In this document: piece by piece, positions 51,677 through 63,864 of the stretch
How the letters are laid out: each line of letters starts with the position of its first letter
How positions within the stretch are numbered: position 1 is the first letter of the stretch
NCBI GenBank assembly: GCA_021397835.1
Contig: JAJFZO010000344.1
Coordinates: 620,001 to 684,000 of the forward strand
Source of the DNA: Moringa oleifera
Lineage: Eukaryota; Streptophyta; Magnoliopsida; Brassicales; Moringaceae
Direction: 5' to 3'
DNA length: 64,000 nt
The notes under the pieces: generated by a model
The model's input: the letters and a program-made list of their open reading frames with translations, nothing else
Database searches by the model: none
What the model was told of the DNA's origin: nothing
Translations under genes and position numbers: made by a program

Positions 51677-52579
51677 TTCGTGCTCATTCCAAAAATTTTG
51701 CTTCGTTATTCCTATCATCTGATAACCACAAGATGATCCATAAGAAAGGCAATAGGATTCAAACCTATGGTTGGCCCAAGCCTGACCTATTGTGTTAGTA
51801 GGTTGACTTAGCTCCCCTCGTCACCATTGTACTCGAAAGAGATATGCTGCACTACCTAATGTGTAACCTTGTCACCCTTACCCCTCTTCTAGTTATGCCA
51901 TTACCAATCGCGGCCTCAGACTGGTTGGCCTTTATCTAATAAGAACGATTATCCTTATGACTAAAGAAAGACTAGCTTACTTACTTTTCTAGTGCTAGTT
52001 TCATGATCTTGACTAGTAACTTGTTAAGAGTGGGGGCATCCAAGCTTGCCCAACATGTGAAAGGGGCTTTGAGGTAGAGCATTTTCTGAGGGAGATATAG
52101 TTTCCAGGTTGGATTTTTTATATTAAATAGGACTAGTTTGGTGATAAAGGTGGTGAAATCTAACCTTTGCACCGACGTTTGGTAGGATGGCTCGCTTAAA
52201 TGTCAAAACCAAGTGGTGGTTCTTTCTTTTTCCTTAGCTTATCAAACCAATATGTCTATTCTCCTTTGACGACTACTAATAGAGAAAGCCTAAATTTGTC
52301 AATAAGGATTAGAAGAAAGTTGGGGATGGACATAGATCCTTTCGCCTATCCGAAATGTTGAAAATAAAGTAATTGTTTTTTATTTTTTTATTTCCTGATC
52401 ATTAAAAGCAATCTTCACCGGCATAAGGATCTTCTCACAATAACCTATAGTATGATAGAACTCAACAATGAGTTTATGAAGGCTTTGAGTTATATGAGAA
52501 AGGCTAATCTTCATACTTTCACTATTACAAATAAGAGATTTAATAATAGTTAAAAAGGACTTTATTGATAATAAAGAGG
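51677..52579. other. NUMT-like DNA upstream of ccmFn
   Basis: No gene recognised. Near 51744-51772 (minus) ataggtttgaatcctat forms a perfect 5-bp T-arm, but no matching acceptor, D-arm or anticodon arm could be placed. The right part, from about 52380, is AT-rich and may already belong to, or be transitional to, the CACTA fragment that follows. Confidence 0.4.
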
Positions 52580-53949
52580 GGAGAGTTTTAATTAATGACA
52601 TTTCTTAAAAACTGTCATTAGAACTCCCTTTTAATACCCCTTTTAATGACAGTTCTTTTAAAACTACCGTTAAAGGGAGAGTTTTTAACAACTATTTTAA
52701 TAGAACTGCCATTAAAGACCTCCCCTATAACGACAGTTTTAAAAGAATTGTCATTAAAGGGTGAGGACTTTAACGACAGTTCTAAGAGAACTATCATTAA
52801 AAGATGGTGCCTTTAATTTTAGTTTTTAATGAACAATCTATTAAAAGAATTTTTTAATAATTTTGATATATACAAAATTTCTACATATAAATTATCTAAA
52901 ATATGTATATATAAAATTCTTCATCTCTTCCACATCAATCACATATTTTTATCTTGTATACATTAACATAATTCTAATACTTCAATGAAACAACTTTTTC
53001 TTTCAGTATTATTCTCACTTAAACCATCATTACTTCTTTCATGTTTGAAAACACTTCAACATAATCCAATCCAAAAAGTAATGAAAGATGAAGAAAAAAA
53101 AAACTTAATGTCATAATTGAACTCCATATGTACAATACATATTATCATAGACAATCCTAAAAATTTAACTATGTAAATTCAATACTGTTCATGTCTAAAA
53201 AAATCTTTAAAGTTCAACTTTTTAGTATGGCACTCCAAAAAAACTGTTCAACTTCCTTCTAACTTCATCAGTATCCGATTGAGTGTAAGTATCTATATTC
53301 ACTAACTACATTTATAAAAAAAAATAGTTAGTCCAATTAAAACTTCTAGTAAGCACATCAATTATCAAAATAATTACATAAGCAAATGCTTAAACATTTA
53401 CTATTTTCGCATATGGGATATTTTTGTCACGTTTGTCAATGACATCCCTTAAAAATTTCATAGCATAATATCCACACTCAGTATTTGGAGGTTGATGTGG
53501 ACACTGCATTAAAATTTTTTAATTCTTATATTTTGTAAAATAAATAAAACTAACATCACATATTGGTTTAAATATACATAACTTAGCATAAATACTCCTA
53601 GAAATGAACCTACCACTTGATTCATTGATAACTTGGAACAGTTTAAAAAAGCTTCCAATAGAAAATAATCAATAATCTTAAAGAGTAAAAGATAATACAA
53701 ACTAATATAAATTAAAATATTTTCACTTACGTGGACATAAGTTGATTTACTTCTTGACGAGAACCATGGTTTAAAGGATCAAAAATGCTGCACACAAAAG
53801 CACGAGGCTCGACAACCATAAACATCTAGTGATTTCTGCATTATCAAAAATAAATGTAAGAAACATTGTGAACAAATTAAACTATTAATAATTTTAAATA
53901 GTATTAAGACTTACCTTCAGTTATCTGAAAATATCACTATTCCTCTGTT
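52580..53949 (-). mobile_element. truncated CACTA element C (3' end with protease fragment)
   Basis: At 52586-52830 are about ten alternating copies of TTAATGACAGTT and AACTGTCATTAAAG, a subterminal array of CACTA type but with a motif different from elements A and B. Inside lies a minus-strand Ulp1-like protease fragment (53400-53945). No CACTA terminus is evident at the left, and the right side stops abruptly at 53949, where the 161-bp repeat begins. The element was therefore cut down, most likely by recombination or deletion after insertion. Confidence 0.75.
53400..53945 (-). pseudogene. Ulp1-like protease fragment of CACTA C
   Basis: The minus strand has an acceptor (ttgataatgcag) followed by H*MFMVVEPRAFVCSIFDP, where the usual HW pair is broken by TGG to TAG. 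Then comes LNHGSRQEVNQLM, with the expected Asp in FDPLNHG, a GTAAGTG donor, a short exon, and finally QPPNTECGYYAMKFLRDVI with the nucleophile Cys. The order His-Asp-Cys is that of Ulp1/SENP peptidases. It differs clearly in sequence from the copy in element A, so the two come from different CACTA families. Confidence 0.8.
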
Positions 53950-54110
53950 ACATGGATTTGAATATAGCTATTATAGGTATGCCCAATACCCAAGCTTTCT
54001 TTTTCTAGTTTCCAAGAGGTGTCAAAATAGAGAGAAAAATACCTATCATCCCTGAAGAGATGCCTAAAGGGCACAAAACAAAAACAAGAGATAGAGCTAG
54101 GCTTAAAGAT
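53950..54110 (+). repeat. 161-bp dispersed repeat, copy 2
   Basis: Direct copy of 6571-6731. Its left edge abuts CACTA fragment C and its right edge abuts the large duplication with no extra base: gcttaaagat, then aagaaaggaa. In copy 1 of the duplication (35505) different DNA precedes the same aagaaagg start. Confidence 0.9.
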
Positions 54111-57100
54111 AAGAAAGGAAGTAGCCTATATTTTTTCTTTTTAAATTGCAACTAGTGAAAAAAGACTTCGGCTCTTTTGAGAAAAAGAGTAAGAAAAGGG
54201 ATCGAAAAGATCAATTACTAAGCAAAGGAAAGCAAACAGTACTAGTGTTGTAAGGAGAACCCTTAGGATTCCATGAGAAATTAAAAACTGTTAGATAAGA
54301 ATGTTCATTGTATTGCCTTCAGTGAATCTAACCAGTTAACCTTTTTAATTAGGAGAAGGTAATTTTCTTGATTTCTAATTTCGAAATTGAGAGTGTGAAG
54401 TCACAAGCTGATGAGCTACATGTGAAGTTAAAAAAAACCTAGTTAAAAAATGAAAGTTATAACTATCTAGCTAAAACTGAAACTTGAGCCAAAAATGTAA
54501 GGAAAGGTCCTAACTACCAACCACACTTTGTTGTATTGCAAAATCAAGAAGTGAAGTGAGGAAGGGCTTTCACATACGTTGTGATAATGGGCCACTAGTT
54601 CTGTGGTTCTTATAGGATTGTATATGGATAGGTTCAGAGAGCCAACTACCCATTTGATAGCCACTCAAAACATCTAATGACACAGTGAAGGCAAGTAAAT
54701 ATGCATGCAGTGAGCTCTTCATATGGGCTTTAGATTGCATTTAAAGGTCTATCCTAACCACTCATATGAGGTGCCCTTTACCAAGATGCCATAGTTTAGT
54801 CTCTCATACCATTCTTAGAATTGACTTACCTATTAACAATGTATGCTTAGTTATTATTATGTATTTATATGATAAGTCAAGTTTGCTAAAAGAGACCTTG
54901 TAGCTCACAAAGTAAAGTCAATTGGGCATTCCTATTATAGATAAGCTCTGATTCCTTCTCTTTTCCCTGCATCTAATTTAAGGGATTTGAGATAAATAGA
55001 TGCTATAGCCATGATTCGTTAACATTATGCCCTTTAAACTTGGCAAGACTATAAGTCATCATTGTAACGAGAAAGTATAAAAAGCCTTCACAACACACTG
55101 CTATGTGCTTGGTGGGTTCGGGTTATCAATGTATTCCCCAAGATTGTAGGCCTTTTCATACAGAGATTTTAAGGCATTTAGCTAGCCTATGTCTTCGCTC
55201 CCGTTTTTTTACTTTTTTCCTAACTCTTTTCGATATCCTTCTTTCATCTTTGCAATCTCCATAACCAAATTGATTTATACACCATCCATCCTATGCTTGG
55301 TTTATAAGAACTGTAAGTTTGTTAATCAAAGGTTGGAATATCTCCATTGATCTCAGCAAGCCACTTCATACTTAAAAGCCAAATCTTGAAGCTAAGATGT
55401 GTGAGAATTAAAGCTTCAAAAGAAGCCATAACGAGGATTGATAACATGGTTAGAGGTCTACTTTGTTATAACATTTTACATCTTCTAACATAAATAAAAG
55501 ATATTAAATTATCTTAACACATTTTTCTTTAGTTATTCCTACGAATATATCACCTTATTTTGATTTATTTCCCCAATAAGTTCCTTTCCTTAGTAAGGAA
55601 GCTCTTTAGCATGCTGTTGATTAGTCAAAACTTTCTTTTAGTTGTGCGAACAATACCCTCATGAAGCAAATTTGGTTCCATCCTATACTATTATCGAACA
55701 AATTTCAATATAAATGGTTGTCCTTCTAGTTGTGATGATTTATTTTATTCAAAGCGAAGCGAGCAGTCTTATTATCCCCTTCCTTCTCCTAGCACTCATT
55801 AAAATTACATGCAGGTCATCGAGATTGGGAACATGATATTGAAATGACTTAATTTATGAATGCAACCCTTCGCTTACCCAATATTGGCCAGGGAATGAAC
55901 CTATTCATTTATTCAATGCATATTGATTGAGAATCCCTTTAGAAGATTAGGTCATGAACCTTCTTTCACGTCTAAAAGGGAACTCTTAGTTAAGTCCCTC
56001 AGCGACTTGGATTGATGCTTATCAATAATAAGAAGCTTAGGATTCATGCCATGTATGTGGCACACAATTTGTTTTATCGATGCAAATCAACATATCACAG
56101 GGAAGTTTGGTGTTTGGAATCAAACCACAAATCATGATACGAGAAGAGAGCTCTAACGTGCCATTTTGGTAGCAGTCATGGGATCTATCAATAAAGGTGT
56201 AATTATAAAGTCAGTCGGGCAACTCTTTTAAAAATGATCGAAGGGAAGTGAGGGGAAAAGTGTTGTTTACAAGTAAACCCAATAAAGCCATAAGGTAAAA
56301 AGCTTTTCAATGAAGCCTGCACCTCTTCGAAAAAAGAAATAATAGACATTGCCAAAGTTTCCCAATAAAGGGTCAACAACAACTAAAGAAAAAGCTTCAT
56401 TGGCTACTTTATCAACAAGAATGTCATAAAGATTCTCTTTAGTCTTCCTTAAAAAGACAGCTTTAAAGCGTAAGTCAAACTCATGAGAGGCGAGTAATCA
56501 CACACACATGGTTTAGCGGTTTGCTATGCTCTGTGACCTTATTCTTCTTCAGGACCTGATGATTCATTTGCTTCTCTAGCTTATTATGACTTCTTTGACA
56601 CTATTGTGTGAAACATTTATTTAGTCTCCCACTACTATCTATGCTAGCTCGAAAGGTGTTGCTACTCTCTTATTTCCTGTTGAACTTCCTTGATTTCATA
56701 GCCATCCTTGTTTGGATTTTTTTTCAATGTGGTTTGTCCAATCTACTTCATTAAGTTATGGGGTTGGACAAAATAACTATACGCTATTGTGCTTAATGCT
56801 AAAGTGAGCTTAACCCCCCAAAGTGGCTGATTCTTCCTTACTTTAGTTGGTTGACAAATTGAATTGCACTCGATCTGAACCCTTCTTGAAAGAAGCTCAT
56901 AAGGGAGAACATCTTTCTTCTGTAATATAATTTATAGGTGCTTGATCCTTTTATTGATTCGGCATTTTCCTTCACCCCTTTTAATAAAATAGATTCTAGC
57001 TAGTTTTCTTTGAGCTTTTATGAGGGATTGATCATCCTACTTTCTTTCTCCATTTCTTATTCAAGTAGTAGTTATGATTATGGCTGTTTCATGCCCTCCA

Positions 57101-58709
57101 TCAGTCTTTCAAATCTCCTTGTCGCTAGTTAGTCAAGTAGTTCTTGAGTGGACTCGAGGTGTAACAAGCCCTATTGAAAGATCTAACTGTCGGCCACTTC
57201 CATCAATTTTCTTCAATAATTATGTTAAATTCGGCATAGATTGGAATAGTTACATCATAATAAATTCTACTGCTATACTTCTGTACAATGGGGCCTAACG
57301 GATGCTAGTTATTGAACCAAATAAAAAAAGTACCTTTTGCCATTACCCACTTTGGACAGGATGAAAGGTCTCACAATATACCTCAAGTTCATAAATTTCC
57401 TCCAACTCTAAGAGAAAAAGTAATTAGGAATGAGGATACCCTGTGCATCTTACCTTTCAAGGAAAACTTTTAATTCAGAAGCATTTATGGTATGGAGTTA
57501 AAGGTAATGTTCCATAAATGTTTGGTAATAGCTGCCTTATTCTAGTCATGAACTTTCTTGAGGCTAGACCCCCTTCCTCTTTCATTTCGAGATGTAGTCT
57601 GCATCCTAAGCCACCTTGGAAGCCTTAGAGATCCCAACTACACCTACCTATCCTATATGCTTCAACAGGACAAGGGTAAATTAATACCATAGGAAGTCCA
57701 AATTAAATACTCACCCATAAACAAATTGAAAGTAATTTTTAGGGATTAGTGACTTCCCCATTCAATGACTTTGGCACTTGATCTTCCAAAAAGGGTATGT
57801 ACTAGGTCAAGTGAATGAATTAGATAGAGGCACCTACTAGCATTCTAGCCTTCTTTCAAATAACATCACATCCTAAATGGAATATGTAATTTGACTAGCA
57901 AAAATGGAATGATAGACGAGGAAGATAATATTATTAAGGATAAAAATCAAGAAGGGATGGATGTTATAGGTTCTATATGAATGGAAAAAGGATGAAAGTG
58001 TTAAATGACTGAAATCAAAAATCTGAGAAGAAGATTTATTGGTGAAGAAAAAGAGCTATCTCATATGAGAAGCAAACATAGTAGTGACACTTTCTTTGAG
58101 TTTTTTTTGTAAGCGAAGGCTATAAATTTTTCATAATCATAGATGAAATATGGTGAGATTTCTTTAGAAGTAGTAGGTTGATCATTGTTTGATGTGATAG
58201 ATAAGATGGAAAAAGGTGACTGTTGCTCGGTTTGGTGTGCACATGTCTGCAGAAAAGCACCTCATAGTTGATAAGTTGAGGTTGTGTTGAGAGGATCCAT
58301 GACTCATACCATTCAACTTTTTTTTGTTCTCATTTGTAGGATAATTCGCCTTTCAATGTCTCCAGACACACTCATCGTTGGCAATCCAAATGGATCTGGT
58401 AGTCAAAGGCATAGAAAGAGACTAAAAGTGTAGACTATGAGCAAATATAAGATAACAGTAGGAAGTAGTAAGCAATGGTGGTTCTCTTAATTAATAGCTC
58501 AAATTCATCTCTCCTTACACTTTTTATGCTCATTTTATCTAATAATGTAAACATAATCTCTCATCTCAAACATGTCTTTCGGGGCATGCTAGACTTCCCA
58601 ATCTCAGTTGTAACTTGCTTACTTAGTTTCCAGTCCTTTATGTCATGTTTCTCCACTTTAGTCAGTTGTAGCTAGTTTGACTATAATTTCTATAAATAGG
58701 ATGAAATTT

Positions 58710-58733
58710 AATATATATATATATATATATATT
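58710..58733. repeat. (AT)n microsatellite, copy 2
   Basis: Counterpart of the array at 40297-40319; about eleven AT units followed directly by ttgaagcc. Confidence 0.85.
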
Positions 58734-59918
58734 TGAAGCCTCCGTCCTTGATGCCTATGTTTACTGTACTCTGCTGCTATACTTCTTAAGGTTTTGTGCT
58801 TATATTTGCCTTTTCAGGTGCAGATTACTCAGGCCATGGGTCATCATAAAAAAACCTACAAGCGAATCAAATTTTAATATTTCTATCTTATCTATACTAG
58901 GTGGTAACGAACAAAGCAACTGAATCAATTAGATCAAGCCACCAATAGCCAACCTACCCAAAGATTTAGTTTGTCCAACTTAACTACCTTAGTCCATAGA
59001 GTTATAACAAGTAAATGAAATTTTCAAGGCCATTTCAAACCAATGCCTCGACTTGAACCAACGAAGATGCTATGGAATGCATGCTTCTTTAGTTAGGAGG
59101 TAGTGATGTGAATACAACTAATCAACGTTAACTAGAATGTGAATTAGTGAGCAAAGCGGATCTCATAAGCCTATCCCAGTATGTATAAATGATGGATTTC
59201 CCTCTCTTTTGATTTTGAGAGAGAAGCTAGGTTCATAGTTCATATCTTTTTTAAATAGAAGAAAGAACCACGAAGGAAAGCTATAGACTAGATGTATGAC
59301 ATCCTTACTTTCCTAACTTTTATATCTTGAAGTCTTTGACAAGCTAATACAAGATACTCACTACTAGGATAGGAACTAATTATGGACAATCTTAAGATAC
59401 AAAAATTTATTTCATAAAATAGGACACTACATCGGAAGCTCTCAGGGAGGAAGATGGAAAGCAGCACTCAAATACTCATGCTAGTGCCCAATTCCAATCC
59501 TTACTAGATCGAGGTGGGCATAGATCAGAGAAGGAAAAAAAAAAGAACTATACTAACTCAGTCTTGTCATTTAAGAGGTCCAGTCCTAGTTCTCCCCTTT
59601 TTGTAAGTTCAAGGAAGTTCCTTTTATAGGTAGGAGCATGACATTTAATTCCTATAGTTGCTTTCCCTTCTATCTTTTCTTTCTCCTATCATACTCTCTT
59701 TTCTTATTTGAGTCTTGTCTCTAGGTGAATCTAACTATTTATGAAAAAATACCCCTAGATAATATATATCACTTATGCGATAGATATAAAGTGAAGTAGA
59801 TGTATAAAAAATGAGAGGTCATATAAACTAGTTAGTCATTGATTGAATTGACAGTTTTTTTTTCTTTTAAAGAATTTGATTCAATTTATCCTCTAAGCTT
59901 CTAAGTAGTCATTCCCCT

Positions 59919-59949
59919 AAAATTGTAATTCAATTGGTCAAAGCACCGC
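59919..59949 (+). pseudogene. trnD: 5' half of a plastid-like trnD(GUC), copy 2
   Basis: aaaattgtaattcaattgg then tcaaagcaccgc. Compared with the plastid-type gene over 31 nt, the five differences are all G-to-A. It is truncated at the same point in the anticodon stem as copy 1, so the break came before the duplication. Confidence 0.72.
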
Positions 59950-60720
59950 ATATAAGAATATATAAAAAATAAGATAAATGTACCATTTTCTAGATGGACT
60001 AAGTCAGCAAGCGAGAACAAGTATAGAGACGGATTTCATTAGTTGAACATTATTTCTTGTTTTGTTTATAGTAGAAAGAAAGAAAAAATCTATTAATAGG
60101 ATGTTCCTTAGATGTAATTTCTTAATCGTTCTACTATTCCTGAATTTAGGAAGGAATGGAGTAAAGGACGACCTTACTATCCTTTAAAGAAAAAAAAAAA
60201 CCTAAATCCCGATCGAGAAACCACTATAAACAGGTACTCCTTTGCTGAAGATCCTTTACTAAACCCCTAGAAAGGCACCTTTTCTACGTTTTACTTTTTT
60301 GTTCAAGGCTCTTTCAGAGTGGAATCAATTTTGCTAATGTACACAAAGTTTAGATGAAATCAAGGCGGATCTTATGGCTGTTATTGCTAGGGGTTCATAA
60401 CAACTTTGACAAATTTCTACAAGAGCTAGCAGATCATCCACTCTTCCCTGAATCAGAGAAGGTCAACATTGAAAAGTCGCGTCAACTACCTAGGTTTGTA
60501 GAAAAACATGAATTAAAAGATGAGTGCCATAGCTATAGCTTTTAAGATGGTAACCGAGGCTAAGATTTGGGAAGGATATATATGAGAGTAAGTACGAGGA
60601 GAAAGAGCCTTCCCATTTGCTATTCTGGACCTAGTTTTAAAAACCTATTCAGCTATCACTTCCTAGATGGAGCTCTAAAAGGGGACCTATGGATACCTTG
60701 GCTTTAAGTCGTACGTACCA

Positions 60721-61310
60721 TCGTATAATAGAGTATTTAGCCATGCAATAACTTTCTCTCGTGCTACGACCTATTTTTGAGCGCATTCATTGCTTTGAGA
60801 AATTGGTTGTGAGCAAGGAAGCGTTTGAGTTGGGGCATAAGGTTAAGAGTGGCGTAGGTTTTCGATAGCTTTTCCAATCTTTATCATATGTTTGATATAA
60901 CTGAATCTTATGTTTATGGGAATGGATGGATCCCTTCGCTCCAACCCAAACCCCCTCCCCCAAAAAAAGCTTTGATTACTTTTCACTAGTTTATACAATG
61001 AATATTTGTTTATATCATTAACATTGATAGTTGTGTACAGATGGATAGCAATAGCAGTTAAGAGCATTTCTTTCTTAGGTCAAGATGGTCTCTTTCTTCC
61101 TTCCCCTATTCCTGTCCTTCTCATTGCAATTGATGGAGAAGCATTAAACAAGGCAGGAGTTGAGATGGTCTTTGCCACAATCTCTATTCTAAATGTCTTC
61201 CTCCGCTCTGCATAGCTATGCATTGAGGGAGCACCTGTGATGTTTGTAAAGGTATACGTTGGGTATATAAGGCAATACCACTAGGGAAGCTGATTAAGGC
61301 ATATGCTTTT
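60721..61310. other. copy-2-specific block
   Basis: About 590 bp with no counterpart in copy 1, where accat is followed directly by gatgatcga. It contains overlapping ORFs (60843-61067 minus, 61006-61215 plus) that I cannot assign. It is either a deletion in copy 1 or an insertion here; no target duplication is obvious. Confidence 0.6.
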
Positions 61311-62082
61311 GATGATCGATAAGAGGGGATTGCTAATGATCAAATATACGAAAAAAGGCAAAATGCCCTATTCTTCTTAACCCCTTGGAACCCATACGTC
61401 TCTTTTAGGTGCGATAAGGCTCACTCCATTCTTAAGGCTTGGGGCGTGGTCTTTGACTCAAGCCGATGCCAAAAAAATCGATCAAAAAAGCCGATGTTAG
61501 TGTAAAGCATTCCCCCAGAAAGAAGATAAGGCAAACACAAAGGCTAACAACTCAAAGCAATCTATCGTTCTCTATGTTGAAGAAACACGAGAAGCAGAGG
61601 TGCGATTCAAGTGCAATTAGTAACAAGAATTCCAAATGAGGGATTAGAGGTGTAGCTTTATCTTTCGTTTGAGATTGGGCAGCCTCCCTTATTCATACTC
61701 CGTACAAACAACAAGATTGGACTAAAAAGGTATTGAAGGCCAAGTGTGCTGCTTAGTTTCATAGCTCTATTTCCAAATTTTCCATATCATTGAAAACTTG
61801 TGATTCCGATCAAGTCAACTACTTTCTTTCAACAGTTGGTCGGGTCAGAAGTAAGACAAAGATCTTAGTCAAAATTAGAGAATTTCTCACTTGGCACTGA
61901 CACTTTATCTTTTGGATCAGATTTACCCTCGAAACTTGGTATGCAGAGGTTAAGCTTTTCTCACATTTCCTCTTACAGGTAGAGTTAGTTAAAGTGGTGC
62001 AGCTCCCAAGTACCATTTGTCTCCAAGCTTGTCTCCCACCTCACATTGTGCTTTTGATTCCATCTCTCAATTGATGGGCGAT

Positions 62083-63864
62083 TTCTAAATGCTTTGGCCC
62101 AGGAATCGCTATGGACTAACTTCCTTACAGGCAGAATTAGTTATAGAAGGTACAGACAGTCCGATCTAGCTAGTGAGCAGAAGCATTAATCATAAAAGAG
62201 CTCATTAGTTAAGCTCTTTAGTGACATTCCTCTCACCAGTGCTAGCCGCCCTTTCACCATGGTTGGCGAACTTCAACATTCAAATCTACTCTTGCACCTT
62301 TACTTGAAGTGATGGTTTAGTTTCCTCTAAACAAATAAAGTCAAGCAAATTAATCATTAAAGAGCCATTAGTCAATCAGGCAGCTCAAGTAGTCTCTGAA
62401 AAGAAGAACTAGTCATTATCATTGTCTTGGCATCCCTGTAGAATGGAATCGGATTAAAGAGGCTACTGTTAGTTTTAGTAATGGAGCCAATAAAGTTGAG
62501 ATTGACTTTCTCACAAGGTAGTTGGGTTTTTACTATCTTTTAACTCATTCAACATCCTTTTCATTTGATATGTTCACATCCATTAAAGAAAAGGAAGAGA
62601 CCTTTCTTAAGCCTACTCCATTTTTGTTGTCTTTCAAACACCAAAGAAATAATTAGAGAAAAAAGTAAAAAAGGCAAGTCCAAACCTACCAAGCTCAATC
62701 AAATTCAATTGACTAAGACTGGCGACAACGGACTTTTTACTCCTAAAAACTGACGGATTCACAGGTTTCAGTGAGCGAGGGGTCGAGTTTACCATGTTTA
62801 ATAGGAGACCAGCCTAACCAAGCTAATAGTCAAAGCTTACGACGGGAAAACCAACCTCACTCAGAAAGACCCAAGGTGGGGCTCGTTGAAGAAACTCGAT
62901 GGTCGTATTTGTCTTTTTCTATATCATGGGTTATAGGCTCGTTTATAGAAATTATGTCCCAGTGTGATAGGTTGCTTTTACTAATACAGTAATGGCTTCC
63001 TGGTCAAGTCAGCCTCTTTAGTTTGTCTTATGGACGGAGTGGGCTTTTCCTCAATGGGGTGCAGCTGGAAGGCAAGTAAGCTATTAAGACACACAGAACC
63101 ACCTTTTTCAGCTTACATGGAATGGTTATGGCTTTGGAATGTCTTTTTCTCAAATAAAGTAAAGGCATGGCTCGCATTAACATGCAAAATTGGTCACAGA
63201 AAAGGGAAAAAGAGACAAAGACTAAAGCGTTGACTAAAAAAGGAGAGTAAACATATATTCGTCTTTGACTCCTTTTTCGCCTACTGACTGCCACTTGGCC
63301 AAATGCTTCCTACATCATTTAAAATAAGGATCCAGGTCATCAACATACTTTTGAAGAAGCTTGGGATCAAGTTAAGATGGAATGAATTTTTTGCTCCTTT
63401 CCTATTACTTAGCGCTTCTCTTTTCAATCGTTTCACCCCCTTGGAAGCCTAGCTACTTTTTTATAACTACCACAGTTGCAATGGACAAGATGGGAATGGA
63501 TTAGGAAGAAAGAAAAAGTGCAATCTCCGGTCACTGACTTCAGGATAGCAGCTCTATAACTTACTTTGACTTAAAAGCATATTTGGTCACTTTCAGCTTC
63601 CGATTGTGGAGTCGAAGCTGACTAGCGACAATAAGGAATGCCTCGTACTAGCGAAATCAGACGAATAATCCATTTTTCAAATAAAGAGTGCTAACTTTGT
63701 TCCCATGGCCTTGAAAGATGCATGAAAGACCCTTTCTCCATTAACCCATAAGGGGGGATGAAAAAGCAAAAAATAAGGAAGTAGGATAGTTGGTACACGC
63801 TAGTGAATCCAGTACAGAGGTTGCTTTCATTCCCACGGATGGGCACAAAAAGGTTCTTTAAGTT
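62083..63864. other. copy-2-specific block
   Basis: About 1.78 kb absent from copy 1 (junction near 44400). Mitochondrial-like texture. ORFs at 62565-62753 plus, 62771-62992 plus and 63028-63294 minus are unassigned. It was probably lost from copy 1 rather than gained here, since it has no transposon ends. Confidence 0.55.

Noticed and set aside
51735..51805. Possible trnP-like relic upstream of ccmFn
   Set aside because: A perfect T-arm is present, but the acceptor and anticodon arms do not match any tRNA convincingly.
60843..61067. Similarity of LLTAIAIHL to a segment of ccmC
   Set aside because: The match is limited to a few residues and does not continue on either side.
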